Assembly (NCBI GenBank): GCA_910578035.1
Contig: CAJTOB010000008.1
Span: forward strand, 1 to 64,000
From: an uncultured Muribaculaceae bacterium
GTDB taxonomy: Bacteria > Bacteroidota > Bacteroidia > Bacteroidales > Muribaculaceae
Reading direction: 5' to 3'
DNA length: 64,000 nucleotides
In this document: positions 36,601 to 45,031 of the stretch, piece by piece
How the letters are laid out: the number at the start of each line of letters is the position of its first letter
Position numbering within the stretch: the stretch's first letter is position 1
Program-made: the position numbers and the translations under genes
The notes under the pieces: model-generated
What the model was told of the DNA's origin: nothing
The model's input: only the letters and a program-made list of their open reading frames with translations
Database searches by the model: none

Positions 36601-37208
36601 TTGTCTACAGGCACACCGTCGACCACTATAAGTGGGTCAGAGCTCTGTCCGTTGGTAAGAGTTCCGACACCGCGGATACGTATGCTTGCGTCGGAGGCTA
36701 TACCACCGTTCGTATTGGTAATGGTAAGACCAGGGATAGCACCTTGCAGCGCTTTCGTAACGTCCTGAACCGGACGGCTCTCCATCGTGCGGGCAACGTC
36801 GACTGTTGCGACCGCGCCGGTGAGGTTGGCTCGTTTCTGCGTGCCATAACCGATGGCAACAAGCTCGTTAAGCTGCTCGGTTGTCGGCTGGAGATACACC
36901 ATCATACCTTGTGATGCATTCATCACAACGGTCTTATAGCCAACATAGCTGATTTCAAGAGGTGTGCCAGGAACCACCTTGATTGCGAAATTTCCTTCGA
37001 AATCAGTGGCCGCGCCATTTCGGCTTGTGCCTTTTTGCACCACACTTGCTCCGATAACCGGCTCATTGTTCTCATCGAGGACTGTACCGTTGATGATAAC
37101 AGCCGACTGGCTCTGTGATTGAGGCACAGGTTCGGCAAAAGCAGCAAATGAGCCACTGAATGGCATCCCTGTCATCAACAGCAGAGCTACTAATAGATGT
37201 TTTTTCAT
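33672..37208 (-). CDS. susC-like: SusC/RagA TonB-dependent glycan transporter
   Basis: A 1178-residue outer-membrane transporter for oligosaccharides powered by TonB. Signal peptide (residues about 1-25), carboxypeptidase-regulatory-like domain (about 38-115: GTVLDENNEPVIGASV, ISYVGYKT), plug domain (about 120-240: VAIGYGTQKRANLTGAV, IRIRGVGTL, VLKDAASAAVYGSRAAFGVILITTKG), then a 22-strand barrel to the C-terminal YSFGVQVTF. No N-terminal FecR-interaction (STN) domain is seen, so control by HTCS or other systems is more likely than by anti-sigma factor. The upstream region holds a 12-base homopolymer (see below). Confidence 0.96.
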   Translation of the reverse strand: MKKHLLVALLLMTGMPFSGSFAAFAEPVPQSQSQSAVIINGTVLDENNEPVIGASVVQKGTSRNGAATDFEGNFAIKVVPGTPLEISYVGYKTVVMNASQGMMVYLQPTTEQLNELVAIGYGTQKRANLTGAVATVDVARTMESRPVQDVTKALQGAIPGLTITNTNGGIASDASIRIRGVGTLTNGQSSDPLIVVDGVPVDNLNFIDPNDIQDISVLKDAASAAVYGSRAAFGVILITTKGASSKDKVSVSYSNNFAWSSATILPEFVNTVDQLEASLQAYYRNPTGANAKTEVGGMFYKDLLPYAKAWQEQHGGKRYTDYRQMMPYVDENNVGDYILTSDGNWLRYADWDVKKLMFDNAAPSQKHNVTLEGTSGKTQYRLSFGYDSKQGLLRFNPDKMSRYMANANISTDITKWLKAGTRLSFTQREYTEPNTPNNVYQYVWRWAPYMQTYGWMPDPTTNAEIPFRNTLSQLILAPTDKAVTRQSRMQAWAQAEIIKGLTLQADFTYDYRTFSSHASWQEMTMWEWGNKAFTPFTWPTAGQERTRAFQEKDDMDRWTTNVFATYAKNFAQAHNLKVMLGFSAEQMRYDNLAGARYGLVDYKLPEINLTNGTEASSYYLTGGSGHRATAGFFGRVNYDYLGRYLLEFNGRYDGSTRFPAHKQWAFFPSASAGWRFSEESFFKPLSNWWSNGKLRASYGHLGNENLAANQFISTITLGNQNVNWINSSGTCISSAGTPTLVATSLTWERVITTDIGIDLGFFNNSLSASFDWYSRETRDMLAPGMPLPSTLGASSPLENGGRMRTNGWELSVNFNHSFGDWDVWAGATIGDARSKVTKWGSNESKSLYSWCAGVDGYRFYEGQTFGDIWGFEYDRFFEVGDFVGKDDKGVWQYGENTPDQSYLAWDPFTFGPGDVKFKDLNGDGVINNGDPTMIEWNGKYYVAGDPGYADAEAALKAPNEADRSKMVPVGTLANHGDLKVVGNALPRYEYSFRIGAAWKGFDIDFFFQGIGQRKMWQISKFTMPFASKNDGFFQHMMSYNKYVVNENDQIVDYEINQNNEYPVLTSGDFGFNYRFGNTCRQGKNNFVLSDRYLVNMAYLRMKNITLGYTIPADITKKAYIQKARVYFSAENPFFIYNGAGKHSIDPEISDVAAGEGVASFGYANPMMKSYSFGVQVTF

Positions 37209-37434
37209 ATGAATAGATTTGGTTCAAAAAATGCATTTTTAGTATAGAATTCCTCTACACCTCAAAACATTAACGGCTTGTTATATTTTTTAAGTATTTT
37301 ATAGCTCAGTTAATTTTGCGTAAATTTAGATAATCTTTCTTCAATATATACTACCCCCCCCCCCCGTTTTAATATATATTAACAATTATTCATATATTTT
37401 CAAGCGCAGCAGCGCCGCAAACATATTCGCCCAA
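37209..37434 (-). promoter_or_regulatory. Upstream region of the SusC-SusD operon with homopolymer tract
   Basis: AT-rich region with a run of 12 C on the plus strand (37354-37365; G12 in the operon's sense), 146 bases before the SusC start, flanked by AATATATATT-like stretches on each side. No TAnnTTTG element was found between the tract and the ATG. A tract of this length is prone to slippage and could alter expression of the operon. Confidence 0.5.
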
Positions 37435-37468
37435 AGAAAAGGGCGCCCGGCATAGTGCGGGGCGCCCC
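37435..37468 (-). terminator. Terminator of the GH31-GH92-esterase-GH38-SGNH operon
   Basis: Stem GGGCGCCC (37441-37448) with GGGCGCCC (37460-37467), followed on the minus strand by TTTTCTTTG. It closes the five-gene operon about 33 bases after the SGNH stop. Confidence 0.85.
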
Positions 37469-37500
37469 AAGAGCTTGTTTATTACCTAAGTGACTGCTTA

Positions 37501-38205
37501 TTATTTGCGGCGGAGGGTCTTGTCGATGACGGCCTTGACTATTGGCTCCATCACCTCGTAGCCGGCGTGTGTGGGGTGCACGCCGTCGTTGCTGTATGCG
37601 GGGTTCATGGTGCCGTCGGGGCCGGCCACCATAGCGCTGTAGTAGTCTACATACGGTAGTTTGTTGGCATCGGCATAGTCTTTTATGAGCTTATTGATGG
37701 TTTTCACCCGCTCGGGGGCGTCTTTGATTGCAGGATTCCAGCCGAAGGTCGTGGCGGGGAGCGTAGAGGCTATTATCACCTTTATTCCGTTGGCCTTGGC
37801 AAGCTCTACCATAGACATGACATTGCCGAGGGTGATTTCGGGGTTGAAGGCGTGAGTATTCTCGGCACAGTCGTTGGTGCCGGCGTTGATAACCACTACC
37901 TCAGGCTTGAGATTGATTACGTCCTCGCGGAAACGGAGCAGGAACTGGTAGGAAGTCTGCCCGCTGATGCCGCGGCCGATGTAGTTGTTGGCAGTAAAGA
38001 AATTGGGGCGCATGTTGGCCCAGTGGTCGGTAATGGAGTTGCCCATAAACACAACCCTGTGCTCGCCCTTTGCGGGAGCGGACAGCTCCTTGTTGGCCTG
38101 TGCATAGCGGCCATGCTGCGCCCAGTCGCGATTCTGCGCGGAGAGTTGCACGGTTGAGAACAGCATGGCGGCTACAACAGCTATTTTGAAAAAGTCAGTT
38201 TTCAT
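37501..38205 (-). CDS. SGNH/GDSL-type hydrolase
   Basis: A 234-residue secreted esterase-fold protein with a signal peptide (residues about 1-23, ending LSA). The four SGNH blocks are visible: Ser57 in FMGNSIT, Gly in GRGISGQTS, Asn in INAGTND, and Asp-x-x-His in DGVHPTHAGY. Enzymes of this kind next to glycosidases usually remove acetyl or other esters from sugars. It is the last gene of a five-gene minus-strand operon; a hairpin-forming 63-base gap separates it from the GH38 gene. The ester substrate is unknown. Confidence 0.88.
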   Translation of the reverse strand: MKTDFFKIAVVAAMLFSTVQLSAQNRDWAQHGRYAQANKELSAPAKGEHRVVFMGNSITDHWANMRPNFFTANNYIGRGISGQTSYQFLLRFREDVINLKPEVVVINAGTNDCAENTHAFNPEITLGNVMSMVELAKANGIKVIIASTLPATTFGWNPAIKDAPERVKTINKLIKDYADANKLPYVDYYSAMVAGPDGTMNPAYSNDGVHPTHAGYEVMEPIVKAVIDKTLRRK

Positions 38206-38224
38206 TATCAGGGGTTAGTGGTGA

Positions 38225-38261
38225 GAGCTTAGCGGTTAGCGGCTCACTAACCACTAAGCTC
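38225..38261. repeat. 15-bp hairpin repeat between GH38 and SGNH genes
   Basis: GAGCTTAGCGGTTAG (38225-38239) pairs with CTAACCACTAAGCTC (38247-38261), one G-T wobble, 7-base loop. The segment is also built of repeated TTAGYGGTTAG units. It lies within an operon, so it may trim or stabilise the mRNA rather than end it. Confidence 0.7.
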
Positions 38262-38268
38262 ACGAAAA

Positions 38269-41200
38269 TCAATATACAGCAAATTCGTAGATGCGGGTGT
38301 CGACACCTCCGGCCGACTGCTGAGGCTGCACCACCATAAGACGGAGATAGCGGGCATCGACAGGAGCCGTGAGCTTGCGGCTAACGGTGTTTCGCTTGTT
38401 GCCGACCATGGTATCGATGGTTTTCCAGTCTTCGCTCTTGTCGTTGCGGGCCTGGAGGAGGCATGATACTGTGACATACGACGGATTTTCCGAACCGGCA
38501 TTTGTAAGGGCCCATTCGCTCATGGTGCGTGTCTCGCCGAGGTCATATTCCACATAGCTTGGAATGCCGGTGATATCGCACCATTTGGTAGTTACGTCGC
38601 CGTCGTGGAGGAAACGGGGGTGTTCGCGGTCGTTGACATGGCCCGACCATGCCACGATGTGCTCGGGCTTGAGAATGCTCTCGCGCACACGGGCCGCAGC
38701 GGCAGTTCCGCGTGTGCTCTTGCCGTCGAACGATGTGCGGAACAGAGTCGAAAGAGCTTCGGGCTTTCTGGCGTCTTCCTTGGCGAGAGTGGCAGAGAAG
38801 AGCACCAGGGCGGGATTGTCGGGAAGGATTATTTCTTTGGCTCCGGCAGGAATATCGATGCCGTATTTGAACATATATGTGAACTCGTAGGGGTGGTCGC
38901 CGGCGGCAGAGTGGCGGTGAGTGCCAGTATATGCCACTTCGTCGGGCTCGAGGTAGCCTTCGGTGTGGTTGGTGTGGCCCCACTGCCCGATAAAGCCTGT
39001 ATATGAGGGCACGCTCAGAGTTGTAACGGCCTTTCCGGCGCGGAATGTACCCTCGGCGCGGACATCTTCAGTAGCGGCGGCGGCGAGCACATAGAGGCGG
39101 TTATATTTGCCTGCGGGGAGGGCTATTGTATCGCCTTTGCAGACTTTGCCGTTTAGCAGAGCGGTGTTTTCGAGTTCGAAAGGCACACCCGAGGCGGTGA
39201 GCGACGCAGGCACGAGCTCGGCGGCATAGGCATATCCTCCGTGGAAGTCGGCGTCGCCGGCGAAGCGGTTCCAACTGAAGCACTTCTTGTCGTAATCGAG
39301 AGGAAGGGCGGCATATGAGGCAGTGCGTGCGGCTTCGGCAGGGGCGAATTTCACCTTATATGTGCCGATACCGTTGGCTCCGACAGCTACATTGAGCTTA
39401 TTGCCGCTGAACGAAGCCTCGCCGATGGTTTTCTCGGTGCCGTCGGCCTTGGCGGCGGCAATAATCGGACGGGCGAAGGTAACAGAGCCCTTGCCGCCGT
39501 TGCCGGAGGCGTCGTAGACGCGGACAACATACTCGTCGGTACTTTCGGCCTTCTTGAGGGCCTTGATGGCGAGGTCGCTGTTGTCGATAGAGGCAAGCGA
39601 GAACGATTTGCCCAGAGCGCCGGCATGCTTGGTGGCCGAGAAGGCCTTTATGCGCTGGTTGAGAGCGTCGGCACGGCGTCCGGCATCGGCCTTGTCGAGC
39701 TTGCCGCTGTGGCCGTTGAGGCTGTAGGTGAATGTATGACGGCCCCAGTCCTGATGGTCCTGATAGGCATATCCGCGTTTGGTCTTGGGCGTGTGCAGGA
39801 GGGTGAGACGGATAGTGTTGTTGTCGGGCTTATCCCAGCCGTATTTGCAGTCGTTCATCACGGTGACGCCGTAGTCGCCGCTGCGGTCGGTGAGGTCGGC
39901 CCAGCGCTGTGCATATACCTCGTAGGCATTGATTTTATTGTTACCGCGGTCTACGGTGCCCACACCGAGGTCGTAGCAAGCGGTCTCGTTTGCAACCGAG
40001 AGGGGGAATTCGGCCTTTACGAGGGCGTTTGTCGTGGCCCAGTCAACCTCGTTGTAGAAGTCGATACGGTCAGCAAGGGCGCCTTCGTAGAGGTGTATGT
40101 ACTGGCGGAACTTAGAGTCGCCATGGCCTTTTTCAACGCAGAGAGTGGTGCGCAGCGGACCGTTCTCAACGATGGCAGTCTTCACATTGTCGGCAATCGA
40201 CACGGGCTCGCGATCGATGGTTTCCTTGAGGATTTCCCATGCGGGCCATTCGAACGACTCGTTTTCGGTGAAGATAGCCAGACGGATAGCCTTGCCGGGC
40301 TTGACGAGTTCTTTGCCGGCCTTCTTGTCGTAGAGCGATGTGATGTCGCCCTTACCGTCGAGGGTCAGCTTATATACAGAGTTTTCGATAGTGTTTGCGG
40401 CCAGAGCCGATGGTGCCTTGGCCGAGCCGGAGAAGCGGAGGTCGTAGACGGCATAGCCGTTGGCGGGCACGGTAGCTTCTACAAGCACAATGGCCTTGCC
40501 GTCGGTGCAGCCAAGGAGCTGGGCGGCTGCGGGCTTGCCCCGGTGGTCGTAGGCGGCTACTTTGCCCGGTTTGCCCTTCACGGGCACTTCAAGCTGCACC
40601 ACATCGGTGGCTTCGTGGCCGAGAGCGTTGTAGAGCACAACGGGTGTGCCTTTGGTACGTGTGTCGAGCTGAGAGGCGACTGCGCCTGTGCTGTGGGCAA
40701 TGATATCTGAGAACTGCTTGAGCGAAAGGAGCTCGTCGTTCCATGAAAATTCGTAGGCACGGGGGATAGAGGTGCCGGTGAGGTCGTCGTGGAACTGATG
40801 GAAGATGAATCGCTGCCACGACTCAGTGAGAGCCGCGCCCGGATAATCGGCAGCCCCGAGCATTTCTGCGGCAACCGACGCACGCTCGGCGGCGTCGCCG
40901 AGGAGCTCGTTCTGGCGATTATAGAGCTTCATTGCGGCCTGCGAGGTGTAGCAGCCGGTGCCGTGCACGTCCATGAGGAGCTCGCCGTCGTAGCGGGGCA
41001 GCTCGGGGTGCGACGAATAAGGCATATAATCCTTGAAAATCTGGTCGGAGGTAGCGCTGACAATCTTCACCGAGCCATTTTTGCCCACAGCGCGGTCAAC
41101 GGCGTCGACCGAGGTGATTGTCGGCGAGCCGCCTATGTCGCCGGTGCCGTAGTAGTGGAAGAGGACTCCGAGGCCGTTTTCGGCGGTGCGCTTCTTGAGC

Positions 41201-41886
41201 ATTTCGTTTTCGGTAAGGTCCTCGTTCTTCCAGCGGTGACCGTAGCTGTAGCCATGGGTCATCATAATCTCGGAACCGTCGACACCTTTCCATATACCGA
41301 CGTTGAAGGGATATTTCATATCGCCGTGGAAGGGATTGTTGCGCCAGCCGAGTTTCTGCGACGAGAAACCGATGAGGCCGCAGTGCGAGGCTACGGTCGG
41401 AAGGGTCCAGCCGAAACCGAAGCAGTCGGGCAGGAAGATGTCGGTGCTTTCGACACCGAACTCGCGGCGATAGTACTCCTGGCCGAGCATTACATTGCGT
41501 ATTGCCGACTCGATAGAGGGCACGATTGCGTCGGTAGCATCCCAGCTTGCGCCGCAGATGTGCCAACGTCCGTCGGCTATATACTTCTTCATCAGCTCGT
41601 ATTCGCGGGGGAAGTATTCCTTCATCCAGGCGTATTTGACGCCTCCCTCGAAGTTGAACACATAATTGGGATATTTATCGAGAAGTTTGAGGTTCATGTC
41701 GATGGTGTTCCAGACATATTCCTTGATAGTGGTCTGGATATCCCAGTTCCACTGTGTGTCGAGGTGTGCGTCGGACACCAGATAGGCGGTAGGCTGTTTG
41801 GCCTCGGTCGGCTCGGCGGCAATGGCGCCGGCCGCTCCGGCGAGCAGCGAGAGTGCGGCAAGGCAGGTCTTCGGAGCTATTTTCAT
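38269..41886 (-). CDS. GH38 alpha-mannosidase with C-terminal F5/8-type domain
   Basis: A 1205-residue secreted GH38 enzyme (signal residues about 1-24). The zinc site starts with His41 and Asp43 in SDAHLDTQW; the nucleophile is Asp154 in LPDCFGFGW. The catalytic barrel fills about residues 30-350, followed by the three-helix and beta-sandwich domains, and a C-terminal F5/8-type (CBM32-like) galactose-binding fold (about 1080-1205: WSGHVNDREHPRFLHDGD, YVEYDLGETRTMSEW). GH38 enzymes release alpha-mannose from N-glycans or mannan. The ATG at 41886 starts the signal peptide; the longer frame adds 17 residues that overlap the upstream gene. It lies 13 bases behind the esterase gene. Confidence 0.93.
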   Translation of the reverse strand: MKIAPKTCLAALSLLAGAAGAIAAEPTEAKQPTAYLVSDAHLDTQWNWDIQTTIKEYVWNTIDMNLKLLDKYPNYVFNFEGGVKYAWMKEYFPREYELMKKYIADGRWHICGASWDATDAIVPSIESAIRNVMLGQEYYRREFGVESTDIFLPDCFGFGWTLPTVASHCGLIGFSSQKLGWRNNPFHGDMKYPFNVGIWKGVDGSEIMMTHGYSYGHRWKNEDLTENEMLKKRTAENGLGVLFHYYGTGDIGGSPTITSVDAVDRAVGKNGSVKIVSATSDQIFKDYMPYSSHPELPRYDGELLMDVHGTGCYTSQAAMKLYNRQNELLGDAAERASVAAEMLGAADYPGAALTESWQRFIFHQFHDDLTGTSIPRAYEFSWNDELLSLKQFSDIIAHSTGAVASQLDTRTKGTPVVLYNALGHEATDVVQLEVPVKGKPGKVAAYDHRGKPAAAQLLGCTDGKAIVLVEATVPANGYAVYDLRFSGSAKAPSALAANTIENSVYKLTLDGKGDITSLYDKKAGKELVKPGKAIRLAIFTENESFEWPAWEILKETIDREPVSIADNVKTAIVENGPLRTTLCVEKGHGDSKFRQYIHLYEGALADRIDFYNEVDWATTNALVKAEFPLSVANETACYDLGVGTVDRGNNKINAYEVYAQRWADLTDRSGDYGVTVMNDCKYGWDKPDNNTIRLTLLHTPKTKRGYAYQDHQDWGRHTFTYSLNGHSGKLDKADAGRRADALNQRIKAFSATKHAGALGKSFSLASIDNSDLAIKALKKAESTDEYVVRVYDASGNGGKGSVTFARPIIAAAKADGTEKTIGEASFSGNKLNVAVGANGIGTYKVKFAPAEAARTASYAALPLDYDKKCFSWNRFAGDADFHGGYAYAAELVPASLTASGVPFELENTALLNGKVCKGDTIALPAGKYNRLYVLAAAATEDVRAEGTFRAGKAVTTLSVPSYTGFIGQWGHTNHTEGYLEPDEVAYTGTHRHSAAGDHPYEFTYMFKYGIDIPAGAKEIILPDNPALVLFSATLAKEDARKPEALSTLFRTSFDGKSTRGTAAAARVRESILKPEHIVAWSGHVNDREHPRFLHDGDVTTKWCDITGIPSYVEYDLGETRTMSEWALTNAGSENPSYVTVSCLLQARNDKSEDWKTIDTMVGNKRNTVSRKLTAPVDARYLRLMVVQPQQSAGGVDTRIYEFAVY

Positions 41887-41899
41887 GATTGATTCAGTT

Positions 41900-42727
41900 T
41901 TATTTGCGGTTTTTTTCTCGGTTTTTAAGATATTCAAGCATAATGAGGAAGCCGGGGTGGCACATAGTGCCGTGGTCGAAACCGTCGACTTCGAGAATTT
42001 CGGCGTCGGGGTGTCCGCAGAGCTTCATCATGCGCCATAGATAGGCGTTTTCCTCATAGCGGCCGAAGAGCTCGCGCTCGCGCTGGCCGCATACAAGCAG
42101 GGTGGGAATACAGTCGTCACGAACGAAATAGAGCGGCGCATTCTCGTCGATAAGCGGATTGAGGTCGCCCATGCCGCGGTCGCGGCGGTTCTGGAAGTGC
42201 GTGATAGCCTGTCCGCTCAGCGGAATCATGGCGGCGAACGCCTTGTCGGGGTCCACGCCATATTTGCCGAGGCGAGCCTTGTCGAAGCCTATCATCATCA
42301 CAAGATATCCGCCGGCAGAGTGGCCTGTGAGATAGATTTTATCGGGCGAGCCGCCGTATTTTGCCACGTTTTTGACAGCCCAGGCAGCGGCGGCAGCGGC
42401 ATCGTCGACACAGTCGGCGGTGGTGACAGAGGGGTCAACCTTGTTTCCGCAAAGACGGTAATTCACGGCCACAACACCTATGCCCTGATTCTGCAGTTCG
42501 CCGGGAATGAAGGTATTGCCGCCGGTGAGGCCTCCGCCATGATACCATATCACAACGGGAAAGTCCTTTACATCGGTAGGATAGTAGAAATCGAGCTTAC
42601 ATCTCTCTTTCTGATATTTGTCGGTGGCATCGGGGCGATAGCTGATGCCGGTTTCGGTCTTGTAGTTCTGGGCCGATGCGGCCAGCGTGCAGACTATTAG
42701 AGCAAGCGCAAGAAAGATTTTTTTCAT
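41900..42727 (-). CDS. Alpha/beta-hydrolase esterase, secreted
   Basis: A 275-residue BD-FAE/hormone-sensitive-lipase-type hydrolase with signal peptide (residues about 1-19, ending ASA). The oxyanion motif HGGG is at residues 63-66, nucleophile Ser137 in GHSAGG, and the catalytic His in GFDHGTMCHP near the C-terminus. It probably removes acetyl or aroyl esters from the glycan so the neighbouring GH92 and GH38 enzymes can act. It lies 17 bases after GH92 and 13 bases before GH38 in one operon. Confidence 0.87.
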   Translation of the reverse strand: MKKIFLALALIVCTLAASAQNYKTETGISYRPDATDKYQKERCKLDFYYPTDVKDFPVVIWYHGGGLTGGNTFIPGELQNQGIGVVAVNYRLCGNKVDPSVTTADCVDDAAAAAAWAVKNVAKYGGSPDKIYLTGHSAGGYLVMMIGFDKARLGKYGVDPDKAFAAMIPLSGQAITHFQNRRDRGMGDLNPLIDENAPLYFVRDDCIPTLLVCGQRERELFGRYEENAYLWRMMKLCGHPDAEILEVDGFDHGTMCHPGFLIMLEYLKNREKNRK

Positions 42728-42744
42728 TGGTTTATCATGGTTTA

Positions 42745-45030
42745 TTATTCGTTCGAAAGAGAATAGGGGGCGTCAGAAGGGCGAGTGCCGCGCTTATAGT
42801 TAGGTTTGGCGCTCATCTTATAGTCGAGGCGGGCTCCACGGGTTAGGTCGGAATGACGGAGATAGTTCTTGCCGTATTCCTTGCCGTTGAGTTTCAGAAC
42901 GTCTACATAGCGGTTCTCGTCGCTGTTTTCGGGTGCGGAAATCTCTATCTTCTTACCATTGGGCAGATTGATGCGTGCTTTGGTGAAAAGCGGCGCGCCG
43001 AGTACATACTCGTCGGTTCCGGGGCAGACGGTGTAGAATCCGAGCGCCGACATGATATACCATGCCGAGGTCTGGCCGTTGTCCTCGTCGCCGCAGTAGC
43101 CGTCGGGGGTCGGACGGTAGAGGCGGTTCATCACCTCGCGGAGGTGATACTGTGCCTTCCAGGGCTCGCCGCCGTAGTTATAGAGATATATCATGTGCTG
43201 GATAGGCTGGTTGCCATGAGCATACTGGCCCATGTCTACTATCTGCATTTCGCGCATTTCGTGAATGAGCTGCTTGCGGGTGTCTACGTCCTTGCCGAAT
43301 GTTGGCTCGGTGGTAAATACGGAGTCGAGCATGGCTGTAAACTCTTTTTTGCCGCCCATGAGGTCGATAAGGCCCTGCACGTCGTGGAACACCGACCATG
43401 TGTAGTGCCAGCTGTTGCCCTCGGTAAAGGGCCCCCACCATACCACGGGGTCGAAGTCTTCGGGGAAATTGCCCTTGCTGTCGCGTCCGCTCATGAGCTT
43501 GAAGGGAGCATAGTAGAGGTTGCGGTAGTTCTGCGAGCGCTTCTTATATACGTCTGTCTCGGCTTTGGGGCGGCCAAGCTTGCGGCCCATCTGGTAGATA
43601 CACCAGTCGTCGTAGGCATACTCGAGGGTGCGGGCGGCACTCTGCCCGGCCACATCGGAGGGCACGTAACCCATAGTGTTATACTCCTCGAATGCCACGC
43701 GGCCCGAGGCGGGCACTGTCGGGTGCAGGGCGTTGGCTCCGTGCAGCAGACCCTCGTACATAGCCTCGGCATCGGCGGGAGTGACACCCTTTACGAAAGC
43801 GTCGGCGACGACGGAGGCCGAGTTGTTGCCAATCATGCAGTCGCGGTGTCCAGGGCTCGACCATTCGGGGTAGAATCCGCTCTCTTTGTAGTGGTTATAG
43901 AAGCCCTCCTGCATCTGGGCGCTGATTTCGGGATATATGAGGTTTAGCATGGGCAGCTCGCCGCGGAATGAATCCCACAGGCCGGTGTCGGTGAATAGAC
44001 GACCGGGGCACACCTCGCCGGTGTGGGGGCTGTAGTGCACTATGCGGCCATCGGCATCGATTTCGTGGAACATGCGGGGGAAGAGCGTGCTGCGGTATAG
44101 GCACGAATAGAATGTGCGCAGACGGTCTGTATCGTCCGATTCGACCTCAATACGACCCAAAACTTCGTTCCAGCGGTCGCGGCCCTGCTTCACGAGAGTG
44201 TCGAAGTCCTTGCCGTCGAGCTCGCGGAGATTGAGTTCGGCCTGCTCGGGGCTGATAAACGACGATGCCACGCGGGCATGCACCTTCTCGCCCTTGCGTG
44301 TGGCGAAGCCTATGATGGCGCCGGCATGGTCGGCCTTGCATTCGGTTGAAGCGGGGTCGATATTGCCGTCTGTCACAGCTGCGGTGTAGGTGAAAGGCTT
44401 GTCAAACTCTACCACGAAGTAGTTTTTGAAGTTTTCGGGCACGCCGCCGCTATTGCGGGTGGTATAGCCGACGATTTTCTTCTCGGCGGGGAGCACCTTT
44501 ATATAAGAGCCTCTGTCGTAGGCGTCGACAACAACAAATGAGCTGTCGTTAGCAGGGAATGTAAAGCGGAACATGGCCGCGCGCTCCGTGGGGGTGATTT
44601 CGGTGGTGACACGGTGGTCGGCAAGGAACACGCTGTAGTAGTAGGGCTTGGCGACCTCTGCCTTATGCGTGAAGAAGCTCGAGCGCTTGTCCTGGTCGAA
44701 GACAGGGTGGTCTGTGCCGGGCATGATGGCGAACTGGCCATAGTCGTTCATCCACGGGCTCGGCTGGTGAGTCTGCTTGAAGCCCTTGATACGGGGCTCG
44801 GTATAGACATAAGTCCAGCCGTCGCCCATGCGGCCTGTCTGTGGAGTCCAGAAATTCATACCCCAGGGCATGGCGATTGCCGGATATGTGTTGCCGTTGG
44901 AGACCTCGAAATCGGATATCGTGCCGACAAGAGGATTCACATAGTCAACAGGCGATATCTCGGCAAGAGCCGAAAATGAGAGCGCCGCAGCGGCAAGAGA
45001 GGATAATATATTCTTTTTGCTCATAATCAT
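42745..45030 (-). CDS. GH92 exo-alpha-mannosidase
   Basis: A 761-residue secreted GH92 enzyme, a calcium-dependent inverting alpha-mannosidase family. Signal peptide about 1-22. The N-terminal beta-sandwich opens with VDYVNPLVGT; the (alpha/alpha)6 domain carries TEGNSWHYTW with the likely general acid Glu537, GNQPIQHMIYLYNY, and the calcium/base motif GDEDNGQTSAWYIMSALGFY. These are canonical GH92 features. The start could be the ATG at 45030 or the second ATG at 45024. It begins one base after the GH31 stop, so the two are tightly coupled. Linkage preference (alpha-1,2, 1,3 or 1,4) cannot be read with certainty. Confidence 0.94.
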   Translation of the reverse strand: MIMSKKNILSSLAAAALSFSALAEISPVDYVNPLVGTISDFEVSNGNTYPAIAMPWGMNFWTPQTGRMGDGWTYVYTEPRIKGFKQTHQPSPWMNDYGQFAIMPGTDHPVFDQDKRSSFFTHKAEVAKPYYYSVFLADHRVTTEITPTERAAMFRFTFPANDSSFVVVDAYDRGSYIKVLPAEKKIVGYTTRNSGGVPENFKNYFVVEFDKPFTYTAAVTDGNIDPASTECKADHAGAIIGFATRKGEKVHARVASSFISPEQAELNLRELDGKDFDTLVKQGRDRWNEVLGRIEVESDDTDRLRTFYSCLYRSTLFPRMFHEIDADGRIVHYSPHTGEVCPGRLFTDTGLWDSFRGELPMLNLIYPEISAQMQEGFYNHYKESGFYPEWSSPGHRDCMIGNNSASVVADAFVKGVTPADAEAMYEGLLHGANALHPTVPASGRVAFEEYNTMGYVPSDVAGQSAARTLEYAYDDWCIYQMGRKLGRPKAETDVYKKRSQNYRNLYYAPFKLMSGRDSKGNFPEDFDPVVWWGPFTEGNSWHYTWSVFHDVQGLIDLMGGKKEFTAMLDSVFTTEPTFGKDVDTRKQLIHEMREMQIVDMGQYAHGNQPIQHMIYLYNYGGEPWKAQYHLREVMNRLYRPTPDGYCGDEDNGQTSAWYIMSALGFYTVCPGTDEYVLGAPLFTKARINLPNGKKIEISAPENSDENRYVDVLKLNGKEYGKNYLRHSDLTRGARLDYKMSAKPNYKRGTRPSDAPYSLSNE

Positions 45031-45031
45031 A

